Of a DNA stretch of 16,079 nucleotides, positions 7,111 to 14,835 are shown one piece after another. Origin of the DNA: Nitrososphaerota archaeon (GTDB taxonomy: Archaea > Thermoproteota > Nitrososphaeria > Nitrososphaerales > CADDZS01); NCBI GenBank assembly GCA_027886795.1, contig JAPCJU010000009.1, positions 1-16,079 of the forward strand, written 5' to 3'. Positions within the stretch are counted from its first letter, which is position 1. Every line of letters starts with the position of its first letter. The translations under genes were made by a program, and so were the position numbers. The notes under the pieces are model-generated. The model made no database searches. It was not told the origin of the DNA and saw nothing but the letters and a program-made list of their open reading frames with translations.

Positions 7111-8256
7111 TTAGCTTCCAGCGCCGGAAGATATAAGGTCCCGCGCGATGACTAGCCTCTGAATATCGTTAGTTCCCTCGTAAATCTCGGCGATCACAGA
7201 GTCTCTGTAGCCTCTCTCCAGGCCGTTTCCTTCAATAAAGCCCTCGGCGCCCAGGACCTGAATTGCTCTTTCCAGTGACCTACTTGCTGCTTCAGAGCAA
7301 AATGCCTTCGCCATCGCGGTGTGCCTTGATATCGCTTCGCGTTCTACTCGCGGAATTTTCTCGCCCCTGTATAATCTATCAAAATAGACTCCGACTTCTT
7401 CCAGCGACTCGTAGCTCACCAGACGAGAAGCATGTGCGTCAATTGCGGTGTCAGCTATCATCCACTGGACGGATTGCAGTGATCTAACTCGAGGATGCTC
7501 CTTCACCCAGTCGATCATTATTTCGAGGGCTGATTCGCAGCCGCCAACTGCACCGGCCGAAAGGGACGCTCTGCCACCGTCGAGCGCGGTCAGCGCAATC
7601 AGAAAGCCCGCACCGAAGCTACCTAGGACATTATCATTGGGTACAGGACAGTCTTGGAAAACTACTTGAGCTGTTGTGGATGCCCTAATTCCCATTTTTT
7701 TCTCAACCTTTGCCGTCGACACTCCCCCAAATGATCTGTCCACAATGAACGCAGATATTCCGCCGAAGGCGCCAAGAGTTAGGTCATTTGCCGCAAAAAC
7801 GACAAAGGTTTCCGCTCTATCGCCGTTTGTGATGAACTGCTTTGTACCGTTGAGCAGGTAATGATCTCCGCTTTTGGTTGCAGTGGTCTTTATGTTCGCA
7901 GCATCACTACCTGCTCCCGGCTCGGTAAGTCCAAAGGCGCCAAGCTTTCGGCCGCTAGCGAGGTCGTTGAGATACTGCTTTTTTTGCTCATCAGTACCGA
8001 AAAGCCAAATCGGAACCGCGCACAGTCCTGTATGCGCGCCAATAATCGTACCGTGGGAGGAGCAGACTTTTCCGATCTCCTGAACGGCCAAGCCGTAGCC
8101 GAATTCCCCGAGTTCTGCTCCTTCATATTTTAGAGGGATTGGGATGCCCATGTATCCGTGCTGCGCAAATTTCCTGATGTTTTCTTCAGGGAAAAATTCC
8201 GCCTTGTCAAAATATTCAACTGTGTCAGCAATTTCCGTACGAAGAAACTCCCGCAT
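7111..8256 (-). CDS. Acyl-CoA dehydrogenase, catalytically complete
   Basis: A flavoenzyme that makes the trans-2-enoyl-CoA in the first oxidation of beta-oxidation, passing electrons to ETF. From ATG 8256 it has 381 residues. The FAD/substrate motif FGLTEPGAGSD is at 108-118, with NGTKQFITNG following. GGYGF-type glycine motifs are less exact (GAEGFIEGNGLERGYRDS), and the catalytic base is Glu360 in IYEGTNDIQRLVIAR, the short/medium-chain type. The annotated ATG begins at MREFLRTEIAD, but the in-frame codons upstream (to about 8304) read DYKLPARYELFRSA, which looks like the normal N-terminus of the family. No ATG/GTG/TTG lies in frame there, so a rare start (for example ATT at 8304) is possible. 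It sits 98 bases after the enoyl-CoA hydratase and 30 bases before the etfB-like gene. Confidence 0.93.
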   Translation of the reverse strand: MREFLRTEIADTVEYFDKAEFFPEENIRKFAQHGYMGIPIPLKYEGAELGEFGYGLAVQEIGKVCSSHGTIIGAHTGLCAVPIWLFGTDEQKKQYLNDLASGRKLGAFGLTEPGAGSDAANIKTTATKSGDHYLLNGTKQFITNGDRAETFVVFAANDLTLGAFGGISAFIVDRSFGGVSTAKVEKKMGIRASTTAQVVFQDCPVPNDNVLGSFGAGFLIALTALDGGRASLSAGAVGGCESALEIMIDWVKEHPRVRSLQSVQWMIADTAIDAHASRLVSYESLEEVGVYFDRLYRGEKIPRVEREAISRHTAMAKAFCSEAASRSLERAIQVLGAEGFIEGNGLERGYRDSVIAEIYEGTNDIQRLVIARDLISSGAGS

Positions 8257-8354
8257 TGCAGATCGAAACAGTTCGTATCTCGCAGGGAGTTTGTAATCAT
8301 AAATCGGATCTGATCCGCGGGATAGGTTGATGCTGACTGTCAGGAGAATACACC

Positions 8355-9152
8355 TTACGTTCCCCTGAACTTTGGAGGCCTCTTTTCAAGGAAGGCTAGA
8401 ACGCCCTCCTTCAAATCGTCACTTTTCGAGAGAGCCTGAATTCCCGCAGCTTCGTACTTCATCGCCTCCTTTAGCGAGGCAACTTGCAATCCCTGATTTA
8501 TCGCGACCTTTGCCTTTGCGACTGCAAGCGGCGAGACCTTTGATGCAAGCAAACGAATATAGTCGGTTGCCGCTCTCAGCTCCTCTCCGTCTGGCACGAT
8601 CTTGTTGACAAGACCGATTCTGAGCGCTTCCTGTGCGTTGATAATCTGGCCGGAAAAAATAAGCTCTTTAGATTTCCCCTTGCCGACGAGCCTGCTCATC
8701 CTCTGAGTTCCTCCCCAGGCTGGTATCAACCCGAGGGAAACTTCCGGTTGACCAAACCTCGCGCGATCCGAAGCAAATCTAAGATCGCAAGACATAGCTA
8801 GTTCATTCCCGCCGCCAAGTGCGAGACCATTTATCGCAGCGAGCGTTGGTTTTTCTGAATCTTCAACATCGAAAAAAGTTTGGTGACCCCTGTCAACAAT
8901 TTTCGTGGCGTCTTCGGGAGTGAAGCCCTGCATCATTTTGAGATCTGCGCCTGCGCAAAACGCGTTGTTTCCGGCTCCGGTAATTATGATACCACGGATC
9001 TCTTGATCAGAATTTCCTAACTTGATAGCCTCAGAGATTTCCCCAAGCATCTCCAGATTTAGAGCGTTAACAGGAGGATTATCGAGAGTAATTACAAAGG
9101 TGCTCTCGTCTCTCTTCGTTTTTATTGATTCGAAACTACCAATGTCGGTCAA
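8355..9152 (-). CDS. Enoyl-CoA hydratase (crotonase family)
   Basis: 265 residues, the standard length. It adds water to trans-2-enoyl-CoA to give 3-hydroxyacyl-CoA. The oxyanion-hole segment FCAGADLKMM (65-74) and GLALGGGNELAMSCDLR (109-125) are clear. Both catalytic glutamates of true hydratases are present: Glu117 in GGGNE and Glu137 in QPEVSLGLIP. AWGGTQR (145-151) replaces the usual GAGGTQR. The start is TTG 9152, with no other in-frame start before residue 35 and a GGCGGA stretch about 7 bases upstream. The gene lies 98 bases after trxB and 98 bases before the acyl-CoA dehydrogenase, same strand. The residues support hydratase rather than isomerase or hydrolase activity, although other crotonase substrates cannot be excluded. 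Confidence 0.93.
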   Translation of the reverse strand: MTDIGSFESIKTKRDESTFVITLDNPPVNALNLEMLGEISEAIKLGNSDQEIRGIIITGAGNNAFCAGADLKMMQGFTPEDATKIVDRGHQTFFDVEDSEKPTLAAINGLALGGGNELAMSCDLRFASDRARFGQPEVSLGLIPAWGGTQRMSRLVGKGKSKELIFSGQIINAQEALRIGLVNKIVPDGEELRAATDYIRLLASKVSPLAVAKAKVAINQGLQVASLKEAMKYEAAGIQALSKSDDLKEGVLAFLEKRPPKFRGT

Positions 9153-9201
9153 GGATAATCCGCCGGCGAGAAAAAGGTTCCAAAGCCGTTTAGGTCAGCA
9201 A

Positions 9202-9213
9202 ATCGTTTTAAGA
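9202..9213 (-). promoter_or_regulatory. Possible TATA box for the enoyl-CoA hydratase operon
   Basis: On the minus strand the gap between trxB and the hydratase contains TCTTAAAACGAT, about 55 bases before the TTG start. It would give a leader of roughly 28 bases containing GGCGGA before the start codon. This would let hydratase, dehydrogenase and ETF-like genes be transcribed apart from trxB. The rest of the 98-base gap shows nothing recognisable. Confidence 0.3.
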
Positions 9214-9250
9214 GTTGTCATGCCACAAATGGAGATCTTGCAAGGAAATT

Positions 9251-10216
9251 TCATCGGGAAATCTCTGGGCTAGGAATTTTTCCACTCGCTATTGTTTCTT
9301 GATGATGTTCACCAAGATATTTTTCCGCGTCCAGAGCCGCTTCGCAACCCGATCCCGCCGCGGTCACGGCCTGCCTGTATCTTGCGTCCTTAACGTCCCC
9401 AGCGGCAAAGACCCCATCCACACTGGTCCTCGTCAAATTCCTCACAACCACGTATCCGTTGCCATCGGTTTCGAGTTGACCGGTAAACAAGATTGTAGAG
9501 GGGATATGGCCGATCGCTATGAACAACCCGTCGGCGGGTACAATGCCTTTCGAGCCAGCCTTCAAATTTTCAATTTCAAGTGCAGTTACATGTTCTTCTC
9601 CGATTACGTTTGTGACAAGTGAATTCCACATGAATGAAATCTTGGGGTTCGCCATCGCCCGTTCTTGCATTATCTTCGAAGCGCGAAGGGCGTCTCTTCG
9701 ATGGACGACTGTAACGGTCTTTGCAAACTTTGAAAGAAAAATTGCTTCTTCCATAGCTGTGTCTCCACCACCAACCACGAAGACGTTCTTGCCCTTGAAG
9801 AAAAATGCGTCGCAAGTTGCGCAAGCTGAAACGCCTCTTCCGCGCAATCGAAGCTCGGATTCAAGTCCTATCCATTTCGCGTTTGCACCCGTTGCAATTA
9901 TAATAGAGTCGCAGGTGTACAATTCGTCGCCAGCCCTGACAAGAAAAGGCCGCTGACTCAGATCTACAAATGTTACGTCCCTATCGATCATTTCCGCGCC
10001 GAATCTTTCTGCCTGCTCGCGGAAGCGTTCCATGAGTTCGGGCCCCTGAATACCTTTTGGAAATCCCGGATAGTTATCGACATCAGTGGTAATCATCAAC
10101 TGCCCTCCTGATTGGGTGCCCGCCAAAACGAGGGGACTAAGGTTGGCTCTTGCTGTGTAGATAGCCGCCGTATATCCTGCCGGCCCCGAGCCTATGATGA
10201 TTAGCCTCTTGTGCAT
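9251..10216 (-). CDS. trxB: Thioredoxin reductase, NADPH-type
   Basis: 321 residues, the low-molecular-weight thioredoxin reductase class. It transfers electrons from NADPH through FAD and a redox disulfide to thioredoxin. The FAD motif GSGPAGYTAAIY is at 9-20, and the active-site disulfide is Cys132-Ala-Thr-Cys135 (ACATCDAFF). The NAD(P) motif VVGGGDTAMEEA follows, and HRRDALRAS carries the HRRxxxR pattern linked to NADPH preference. The second FAD signature is FAAGDVKDARYRQAVTAAGSG. All residues needed for activity are visible. The ATG start lies about 29 bases from a TTTAAAT box, so the transcript may be leaderless. It is the first gene upstream of a beta-oxidation block but probably has its own promoter. 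No thioredoxin gene is in the window. Confidence 0.95.
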   Translation of the reverse strand: MHKRLIIIGSGPAGYTAAIYTARANLSPLVLAGTQSGGQLMITTDVDNYPGFPKGIQGPELMERFREQAERFGAEMIDRDVTFVDLSQRPFLVRAGDELYTCDSIIIATGANAKWIGLESELRLRGRGVSACATCDAFFFKGKNVFVVGGGDTAMEEAIFLSKFAKTVTVVHRRDALRASKIMQERAMANPKISFMWNSLVTNVIGEEHVTALEIENLKAGSKGIVPADGLFIAIGHIPSTILFTGQLETDGNGYVVVRNLTRTSVDGVFAAGDVKDARYRQAVTAAGSGCEAALDAEKYLGEHHQETIASGKIPSPEISR

Positions 10217-10240
10217 ACAGTAAGAATGTGCTTTCCCGGA

Positions 10241-10258
10241 ATTTAAACGGTACCGTTT
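10241..10258 (-). promoter_or_regulatory. trxB promoter with overlapping 14-base palindrome
   Basis: On the minus strand GTTTAAAT (10248-10241) is a good archaeal TATA box about 29 bases before the trxB ATG. A perfect palindrome, AAACGGTACCGTTT at 10245-10258, overlaps this box and the adjoining BRE position. A protein bound there would block transcription-factor-B/TBP loading, so it is a candidate repressor site. The regulator is unknown. Confidence 0.55.
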
Positions 10259-10272
10259 CTCGCACCGTAAGA

Positions 10273-10280
10273 GAAAAAAT
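10273..10280 (-). terminator. Oligo-T terminator candidate after the thiolase operon
   Basis: On the minus strand a run of six T (GATTTTTTCTC) lies about 42 bases after the stop of the hydroxyacyl-CoA dehydrogenase at 10322. Archaeal termination commonly occurs at oligo-T stretches without a strong hairpin. It would separate this operon from the trxB promoter immediately beyond. Confidence 0.35.
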
Positions 10281-10321
10281 CATCACTTTTTGGATACAGC
10301 GGTGGCAGTAATTTTACCCGC

Positions 10322-11290
10322 TCATGAATAGTTGTAAAAGCCCTTTCCGGTCTTTTTGCCGAATCTCCCGGAGTAGAACATTTTCTTCACAATCTGAGTC
10401 GGGCGAGGGGCAATGAAGCTACCCTCCATTTGTTTGATGGATTCCTCGACGTGGTAGAGGACATCAATTCCGACGAGGTCAGCTAGCTCGAAGGGGCCCA
10501 TCGGCATGCCGGCGCCAGCTTTCATCGCCTGATCGATGTCCCGCATTGAAGCTACTCCCTCCTCGTAAAGGGCAAAGGCCTCATTCCACATCGCACCCAG
10601 AACGCGATTCACCAGAAATCCCGGAACCTCCTTCACCCTTATGGGCTGCATCGGATATCTGAAGTTTCTTAGACCTGATATGAAATCGATCACGTCATTG
10701 ATGGTATCATCGCTTGTTTCCAGGCCTGGTATAACCTCGACCAATGGCAGTGTAACCGGAGGGTTGAAGAAATGGGTACCAACCACCTTGTCCCTCTTTT
10801 TTGTCACTGAAGCTATTTCCGTAACCGAGAGAGTCGAGGTGTTTGTTGCAAGCACAGCACTTTTGGCGATCTGATCCAGCTCCTTGAATAATTTCTTTTT
10901 CTCATCGATCTCCTCAACAATCGCTTCCACAACGAGGTCGACGTCTTTGAATGAATCGAAACTTTCCGTGGGATGGATTTTCGACAAAATTTCGGACGCC
11001 CGCTTTTCATCATATGTAGGCTTTAGCTTTGCCCTAACTTGGTCGGACTGCTCCAGGGAAAGAGTTACTCCGTCCTGTTCCCTGATCCGTGATATTTCTT
11101 TGTCCGCCTTTGTCTTGTGAAATAAGACAAGATCATCCAGACTTTTTTTGATGTTACTCATTCCTTTGTCCAAGAATTCCCTAGCGACATCTTTCATGTA
11201 GACGTCGTACCCATTCAGTGCCATGATTTCGGCGATCTGACTCCCCATAGCGCCCGAGCCGACGATGCCGACTTTTCTCACGTAGAGCAT
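10322..11290 (-). CDS. 3-hydroxyacyl-CoA dehydrogenase (long form)
   Basis: 322 residues, about 30-40 more than the paralogue at 4756-5607. It carries the NAD-binding motif GSGAMGSQ (11-18) and the catalytic set: Asn150-Thr-Ser in NTSTL, His173 in GTHFFNPP, Glu185 and Asn228 in PGFLVNRV. GAGMPMGPFELADLVGID (259-276) is the C-domain signature, and it ends GRFGKKTGKGFYNY. The extra residues lie at about 56-100 as a charged, probably helical insert between the NAD strand region and LVVEA. The gene follows the DUF35 gene after 45 bases. An ATTATAAT box about 28 bases before its ATG (minus strand, near 11318) may give it an additional leaderless promoter. Its chemistry is oxidation of 3-hydroxyacyl-CoA with NAD. 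Why the locus has two such enzymes is unclear, and different chain lengths are the simplest guess. Confidence 0.93.
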   Translation of the reverse strand: MLYVRKVGIVGSGAMGSQIAEIMALNGYDVYMKDVAREFLDKGMSNIKKSLDDLVLFHKTKADKEISRIREQDGVTLSLEQSDQVRAKLKPTYDEKRASEILSKIHPTESFDSFKDVDLVVEAIVEEIDEKKKLFKELDQIAKSAVLATNTSTLSVTEIASVTKKRDKVVGTHFFNPPVTLPLVEVIPGLETSDDTINDVIDFISGLRNFRYPMQPIRVKEVPGFLVNRVLGAMWNEAFALYEEGVASMRDIDQAMKAGAGMPMGPFELADLVGIDVLYHVEESIKQMEGSFIAPRPTQIVKKMFYSGRFGKKTGKGFYNYS

Positions 11291-11313
11291 TTCATTCGCT
11301 TGTTTGCGTCAGC

Positions 11314-11323
11314 GATTATAATG
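11314..11323 (-). promoter_or_regulatory. Possible internal TATA box before the long hydroxyacyl-CoA dehydrogenase
   Basis: CATTATAATC on the minus strand lies about 28 bases before the ATG at 11290, the spacing expected for a leaderless archaeal transcript. It sits in the 45-base gap after the DUF35 gene, so it would add to read-through from the thiolase promoter. Confidence 0.35.
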
Positions 11324-11335
11324 CCTTTAGTGGAA

Positions 11336-11737
11336 CTAGTCCCCGGTTTTGCCTTTCTCGAATACGATCCCGGGCAGATAGGACTTTTTGAATACGACGC
11401 GCTGACCGATAGGGAGATCCTCCGGTCTGGAAATGAACGGAATCCACCCCGTTATCTTTGGGCCGTCGTCGAGCTGGATGATCGCCCAAGCATAAGGTAC
11501 CTCGTTCATGAACTGCTCAGGCGCAACCAATTGAATAGTGTATGTTACCACAGACCCAAAATGCGAGAATTCGACCTTCTCTAACTTCGCGCTGTGACAG
11601 ACGGGACAGAATTCCATAATGTCGATCTGTTGGTGACCGCAATTCGTGCAGCGATACCCTTCGATTTTCCCTTCATGAATGCCTTCTTGGAATTCCTTTA
11701 TGGTGAGCTCGGACGCGTCCTGAGTTAGTTCAGTCAT
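11336..11737 (-). CDS. Zn-ribbon/OB-fold protein (DUF35), thiolase partner
   Basis: 133 residues. The N-terminal helix leads to a rubredoxin-like zinc ribbon with Cys30, Cys33, Cys44 and Cys47 (YRCTNCG and FCPVCH). An OB-fold domain follows, with GSVVTYTIQLVAPEQF and PYAWAIIQLDDGPKITGWI. DUF35 proteins are encoded next to thiolases or HMG-CoA synthases. In methanogens one was shown to bridge the two and help pass acetoacetyl-CoA, probably holding the CoA group. Here it lies 21 bases after the thiolase stop, so a thiolase-DUF35 complex is likely. It has no enzyme activity of its own that can be predicted. Start ATG at 11737. Confidence 0.9.
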   Translation of the reverse strand: MTELTQDASELTIKEFQEGIHEGKIEGYRCTNCGHQQIDIMEFCPVCHSAKLEKVEFSHFGSVVTYTIQLVAPEQFMNEVPYAWAIIQLDDGPKITGWIPFISRPEDLPIGQRVVFKKSYLPGIVFEKGKTGD

Positions 11738-11758
11738 AGATCATTCTTACCTGAAACT

Positions 11759-12922
11759 CTAAGTGAGCTCGAAGATGTGGACGCCGCAGCTCCCGCCAGT
11801 TGCCCCCACGTTATGGGTCAGGGCAATTCTCGCGTCTTCTACTTGGCGCTCGCCGGCCTTACCATGGAGCTGCTCGAATACTTCGACGACTTGTCCCACT
11901 CCGGTTGCCCCGACCGGGTGACCCTTTGCCTTCAAACCTCCAGACGGGTTTACGGGCAGCTCCCCTCCGATCTTTGTGTACCCTTCTTGCGTCAGCTTGG
12001 CGGCTTGTCCTCTCCGAGCAAACCCTAGGTCTTCTTCCGCAACGAGCTCGGCGACAGTAAAGCAATCGTGAACCTCCGCAAAATCGATGTCTTTTTGCGA
12101 GAGTCCTGCCATCTTGAACGCCTCGCGACCTGCCATTACTGCGGCGTTCAAAGTCGTTAGATCTTCTCTCTGAAACAGAGCACCGGTGCCTCCGGCTCTG
12201 CCCGAGCCACGGATCAGAACCTTCTCGGAACTTTTTCTGCCGGTCTTCTTCAGAAAGTCTTCGCTGCAAAGGATCGCGGCTGCAGCTCCGTCGGAAAATG
12301 GGCACGCGTCGTACAGCTTTAGCGGGCTGGCAATAACCGGAGATTTCATTACATCCTCGATGCTGATTCGCTTATGGAAATGCGCATTTGGATTGCTCAT
12401 CGCATTCGCGTGGTTTTTTACGGCAACGCTTGCGAGTTGCTCCTCCGTCGTCCCATATTTTGTAATGTGTGACCTAGCAATCGCGCCATAGAGACCGGGA
12501 AACGAGGCACCGCAAGCTCCTTCGAAAACAAAATCTGATCCAAATGAAAAATAGGTAGTCGCAGTTATGGTGTCAAGTTGACTGACTTTTTCGACACCGA
12601 CAACCAGCATGCAGTCGTATATTCCAGCGCCAATGTTGATCCAAGCTTCCCGGATAGCTGAAGCCCCGCTCGCGCACGCAGATTCGATCGTCGAGGCGGG
12701 AACGTCGGGAATGCCTAGTCCAGACATAATGATCGGGCCGAGGTGACCCTGTTTCTCCGCAAGGGAGAAGGCGTTCGCTATGAAAGAAGCTTGAATGTCA
12801 GCAGGAGAAATCTCTGCATCCAAAATCGCTTTCTTTGAAGCTTGAAGAGCAAGCTCTCTCGCCGAAAGAGGAGACTTGCCGTACTTCGTAGTGTCGGCAG
12901 ATAAAACATACACGTTTCTCAT
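11759..12922 (-). CDS. Archaeal acetyl-CoA C-acyltransferase-like thiolase
   Basis: 387 residues, archaeal SCP-x-like thiolase branch. It cleaves 3-ketoacyl-CoA with CoA, or condenses acyl-CoAs in reverse. The nucleophile is Cys83 in ESACASGASAI. His285 in VHDCFTVAEL occupies the place of the NEAF motif of ordinary thiolases. His335 is in NPSGGLKAKGHPVGATG, and Cys379 in GGSCGVHIF is the second catalytic Cys. The HDCF form and the partner DUF35 gene mark the archaeal type rather than the bacterial FadA type. First gene of the thiolase-DUF35-dehydrogenase operon. The ATG is about 34 bases from an A/T-rich CTTATTAG box. In this setting thiolysis in beta-oxidation is most likely, but an acetoacetyl-CoA-forming role in the mevalonate pathway cannot be excluded. 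Confidence 0.9.
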   Translation of the reverse strand: MRNVYVLSADTTKYGKSPLSARELALQASKKAILDAEISPADIQASFIANAFSLAEKQGHLGPIIMSGLGIPDVPASTIESACASGASAIREAWINIGAGIYDCMLVVGVEKVSQLDTITATTYFSFGSDFVFEGACGASFPGLYGAIARSHITKYGTTEEQLASVAVKNHANAMSNPNAHFHKRISIEDVMKSPVIASPLKLYDACPFSDGAAAAILCSEDFLKKTGRKSSEKVLIRGSGRAGGTGALFQREDLTTLNAAVMAGREAFKMAGLSQKDIDFAEVHDCFTVAELVAEEDLGFARRGQAAKLTQEGYTKIGGELPVNPSGGLKAKGHPVGATGVGQVVEVFEQLHGKAGERQVEDARIALTHNVGATGGSCGVHIFELT

Positions 12923-13116
12923 TCGGATTCCAGAAGATTGTGGACGTTCAAACTAATAAGAATTGAGAGCAGCTATACCGAAAATCGTAATCACTAGTGC
13001 GACAATGCGCCTAAAATTCCGCTTGACTTCAAGACTTTCCGATTTTTGGTTCACGATATGGATTTGAACTGCTAACGTTAAAATAATGCTAAAGTGAAAT
13101 CAAAGTAGCGGCATTA
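12923..13116. promoter_or_regulatory. Divergent promoter region, thiolase operon and acyl-CoA synthetase
   Basis: This 194-base gap has no gene. Toward the minus strand, CTTATTAG (near 12956) can serve the thiolase operon. Toward the plus strand, GTTAAAATAA (13077-13086) lies about 36 bases before the synthetase ATG and predicts a leader of about 10 bases. Between them CTTGA-CT-TCAAG (13022-13033) is an inverted repeat that could be an operator shared by both directions. The remainder is A/T-rich without recognisable structure. Confidence 0.45.
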
Positions 13117-14835
13117 ATGCAAAGCGTGGCTTTACCAAAGCCGTGGCTAAAATTTTATCCGGAATCAGTCCCCGAATCCATCGAAATTCCTAGAGAATCG
13201 CTTCAGTCGCTCCTCGTTGAAGCAGCGAGGAAATACCCCGATGCACCTGCCCTAAATTTTCAGGGAAAAAAACTCACTTACAGGCAATTGAACGAGCTCG
13301 CAAATCAGTTTGCGAACGGATTGATTTCGATCGGCCTATCAAGGGGAGCGAAGGTCGCTATAATTCTTCCCAATCTACCGCAGTTTGTTTTTTGTTTTTG
13401 GGGCGCTTTGAAGGCGGGCCTCATTGTCGTTCCCTGCAATCCACTCTATCGGGAGAGAGAAATTGAGTTCCAGCTCAAGGATTCTGATGTGGAGGCCGTT
13501 GTCATTCTTAACAACGTGTACCGCTCCAATGATTTCTTCGCAGAGTTCGAAAAAGCCAGACCGCACTTGGAAAAGATCAAACGTGTATTTGTTACCTCGC
13601 TAACAGACTTTCTTCCTCCCATCAAAAAACAGCTAGCAGGAAGGGTGAGGAAGATTCAGACGTTAAAGAAGCAAGATACGACAAGATTGGTTGACTTCAT
13701 ATCCGGATTTCCGAAAACAGAGCCACCTGCGGTCGATCTTGACCCAGCAGAGGCCGTGGCAGTGTTGCAGTATACTGGAGGCACGACGGGAACATCCAAA
13801 GGGGCAATGCTCACCCATCTCAATCTGGTTTCAAATTCGATAGTTCTGACCCAGTGGTCACACAATACGAGAGAAGGAAAGATGCTGGGGGTGACTCCAT
13901 TTTTTCACATCTACGGATTGACCTGCTGCATGCTTTCTCCGACCGTAGCGGGAATGGAAGTTATTCTTCTTCCGTCATTCAACGTTCGAGAAGTCTTGGA
14001 GACGATTCAACGGAGCAAGATTACTACGTTTCCTGGAGTATCTACGATGTACATAGCCATCGTGAATTATCCGGAACTGTCCAAATATTCGATCCGCACA
14101 ATTAGGACTTGTATCTCAGGGGCCGCACCGCTTCCCGTGGAAGTACAGAAAAAGTTCAACAAGCTAACTGGTGGAAATTTGGTTGAGGGTTACGGGCTTA
14201 CGGAAGCCAGTCCGGTTACACACAGCAACCCACTTGGAGACCGTGCGCTCGTGAAATCAGGATCGATAGGAGTTCCAATTCCAGATACGTATGCCAAGAT
14301 CGTTGATTCGGATACCGGAATGAAGGACCTTGCCATAGGCGAAGAAGGAGAACTGGCGGTGAAGGGCCCTCAAGTCATGAAGGGGTACTGGCGCAACCCC
14401 GCTGAAACTGCAAACGTCCTAAAAGACGGCTGGCTATTGACCGGCGATATTGCGAAAATGGACGGAGACGGGTACTTTTACATTGTCGACCGAAAGAAAG
14501 ACATGATTGATGCCTCCGGCTTCAAGGTCTGGCCGAGGGAGGTCGAGGAGGTTCTCTATACACAGCCCGACATCAAAGAGGCAGCCGTAGTCGGTGTGAA
14601 GGACGAATATCGCGGTGAGACTGTAAAGGCCTTTATTGTCTTGAAGGACAAGAGCAAGAATCCAGGAGCAGAAGCAATTCGCGAATATTGCAAAAAGTTG
14701 ATGGCGCCGTACAAAGTTCCCAGGATTATCGAGTTCAGAGACGAGCTACCAAAGACTCTCGTCGGGAAGGTTCTCAGAAGAAAGTTGCGGGAGGATAGCC
14801 CAGGATCAGGCCCTTCCTCATCAGTTGCCAAGTAA
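13117..14835 (+). CDS. Long-chain fatty-acid-CoA ligase (acyl-CoA synthetase)
   Basis: 572 residues, an ANL-superfamily adenylating enzyme that activates fatty acids with ATP and CoA to acyl-CoA plus AMP and pyrophosphate. Motifs in order: P-loop-like YTGGTTGTSKGAMLTH (219-234), PFFHIYGLT, GAAPLP (335-340), GYGLTEASP (358-366), GWLLTGDIAKMDGDGY (438-453) with the ATP-binding Asp, the hinge DRKKDMIDASGFKVWP, and the catalytic Lys551 in LVGKVLRRKLR. All key residues are present. DASGFKVWPREVE is the long-chain/medium-chain synthetase form (FadD-like). No membrane segment is seen. The gene faces away from the thiolase operon across a shared promoter gap, and its last 15 bases overlap the end of the convergent acyl-CoA dehydrogenase gene. 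Preferred chain length is unknown. Confidence 0.94.
   Translation: MQSVALPKPWLKFYPESVPESIEIPRESLQSLLVEAARKYPDAPALNFQGKKLTYRQLNELANQFANGLISIGLSRGAKVAIILPNLPQFVFCFWGALKAGLIVVPCNPLYREREIEFQLKDSDVEAVVILNNVYRSNDFFAEFEKARPHLEKIKRVFVTSLTDFLPPIKKQLAGRVRKIQTLKKQDTTRLVDFISGFPKTEPPAVDLDPAEAVAVLQYTGGTTGTSKGAMLTHLNLVSNSIVLTQWSHNTREGKMLGVTPFFHIYGLTCCMLSPTVAGMEVILLPSFNVREVLETIQRSKITTFPGVSTMYIAIVNYPELSKYSIRTIRTCISGAAPLPVEVQKKFNKLTGGNLVEGYGLTEASPVTHSNPLGDRALVKSGSIGVPIPDTYAKIVDSDTGMKDLAIGEEGELAVKGPQVMKGYWRNPAETANVLKDGWLLTGDIAKMDGDGYFYIVDRKKDMIDASGFKVWPREVEEVLYTQPDIKEAAVVGVKDEYRGETVKAFIVLKDKSKNPGAEAIREYCKKLMAPYKVPRIIEFRDELPKTLVGKVLRRKLREDSPGSGPSSSVAK

Noticed and set aside
9220..9273. 17-codon plus-strand ORF starting MPQMEILQGN between trxB and the enoyl-CoA hydratase
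   Set aside because: It is very short, has no similarity I recognise, and ends inside the antisense 3' end of trxB.
11859..12305. 148-codon minus-strand ORF within the thiolase gene
   Set aside because: It is Arg/Ser-rich shadow coding in another frame of a well-supported thiolase.
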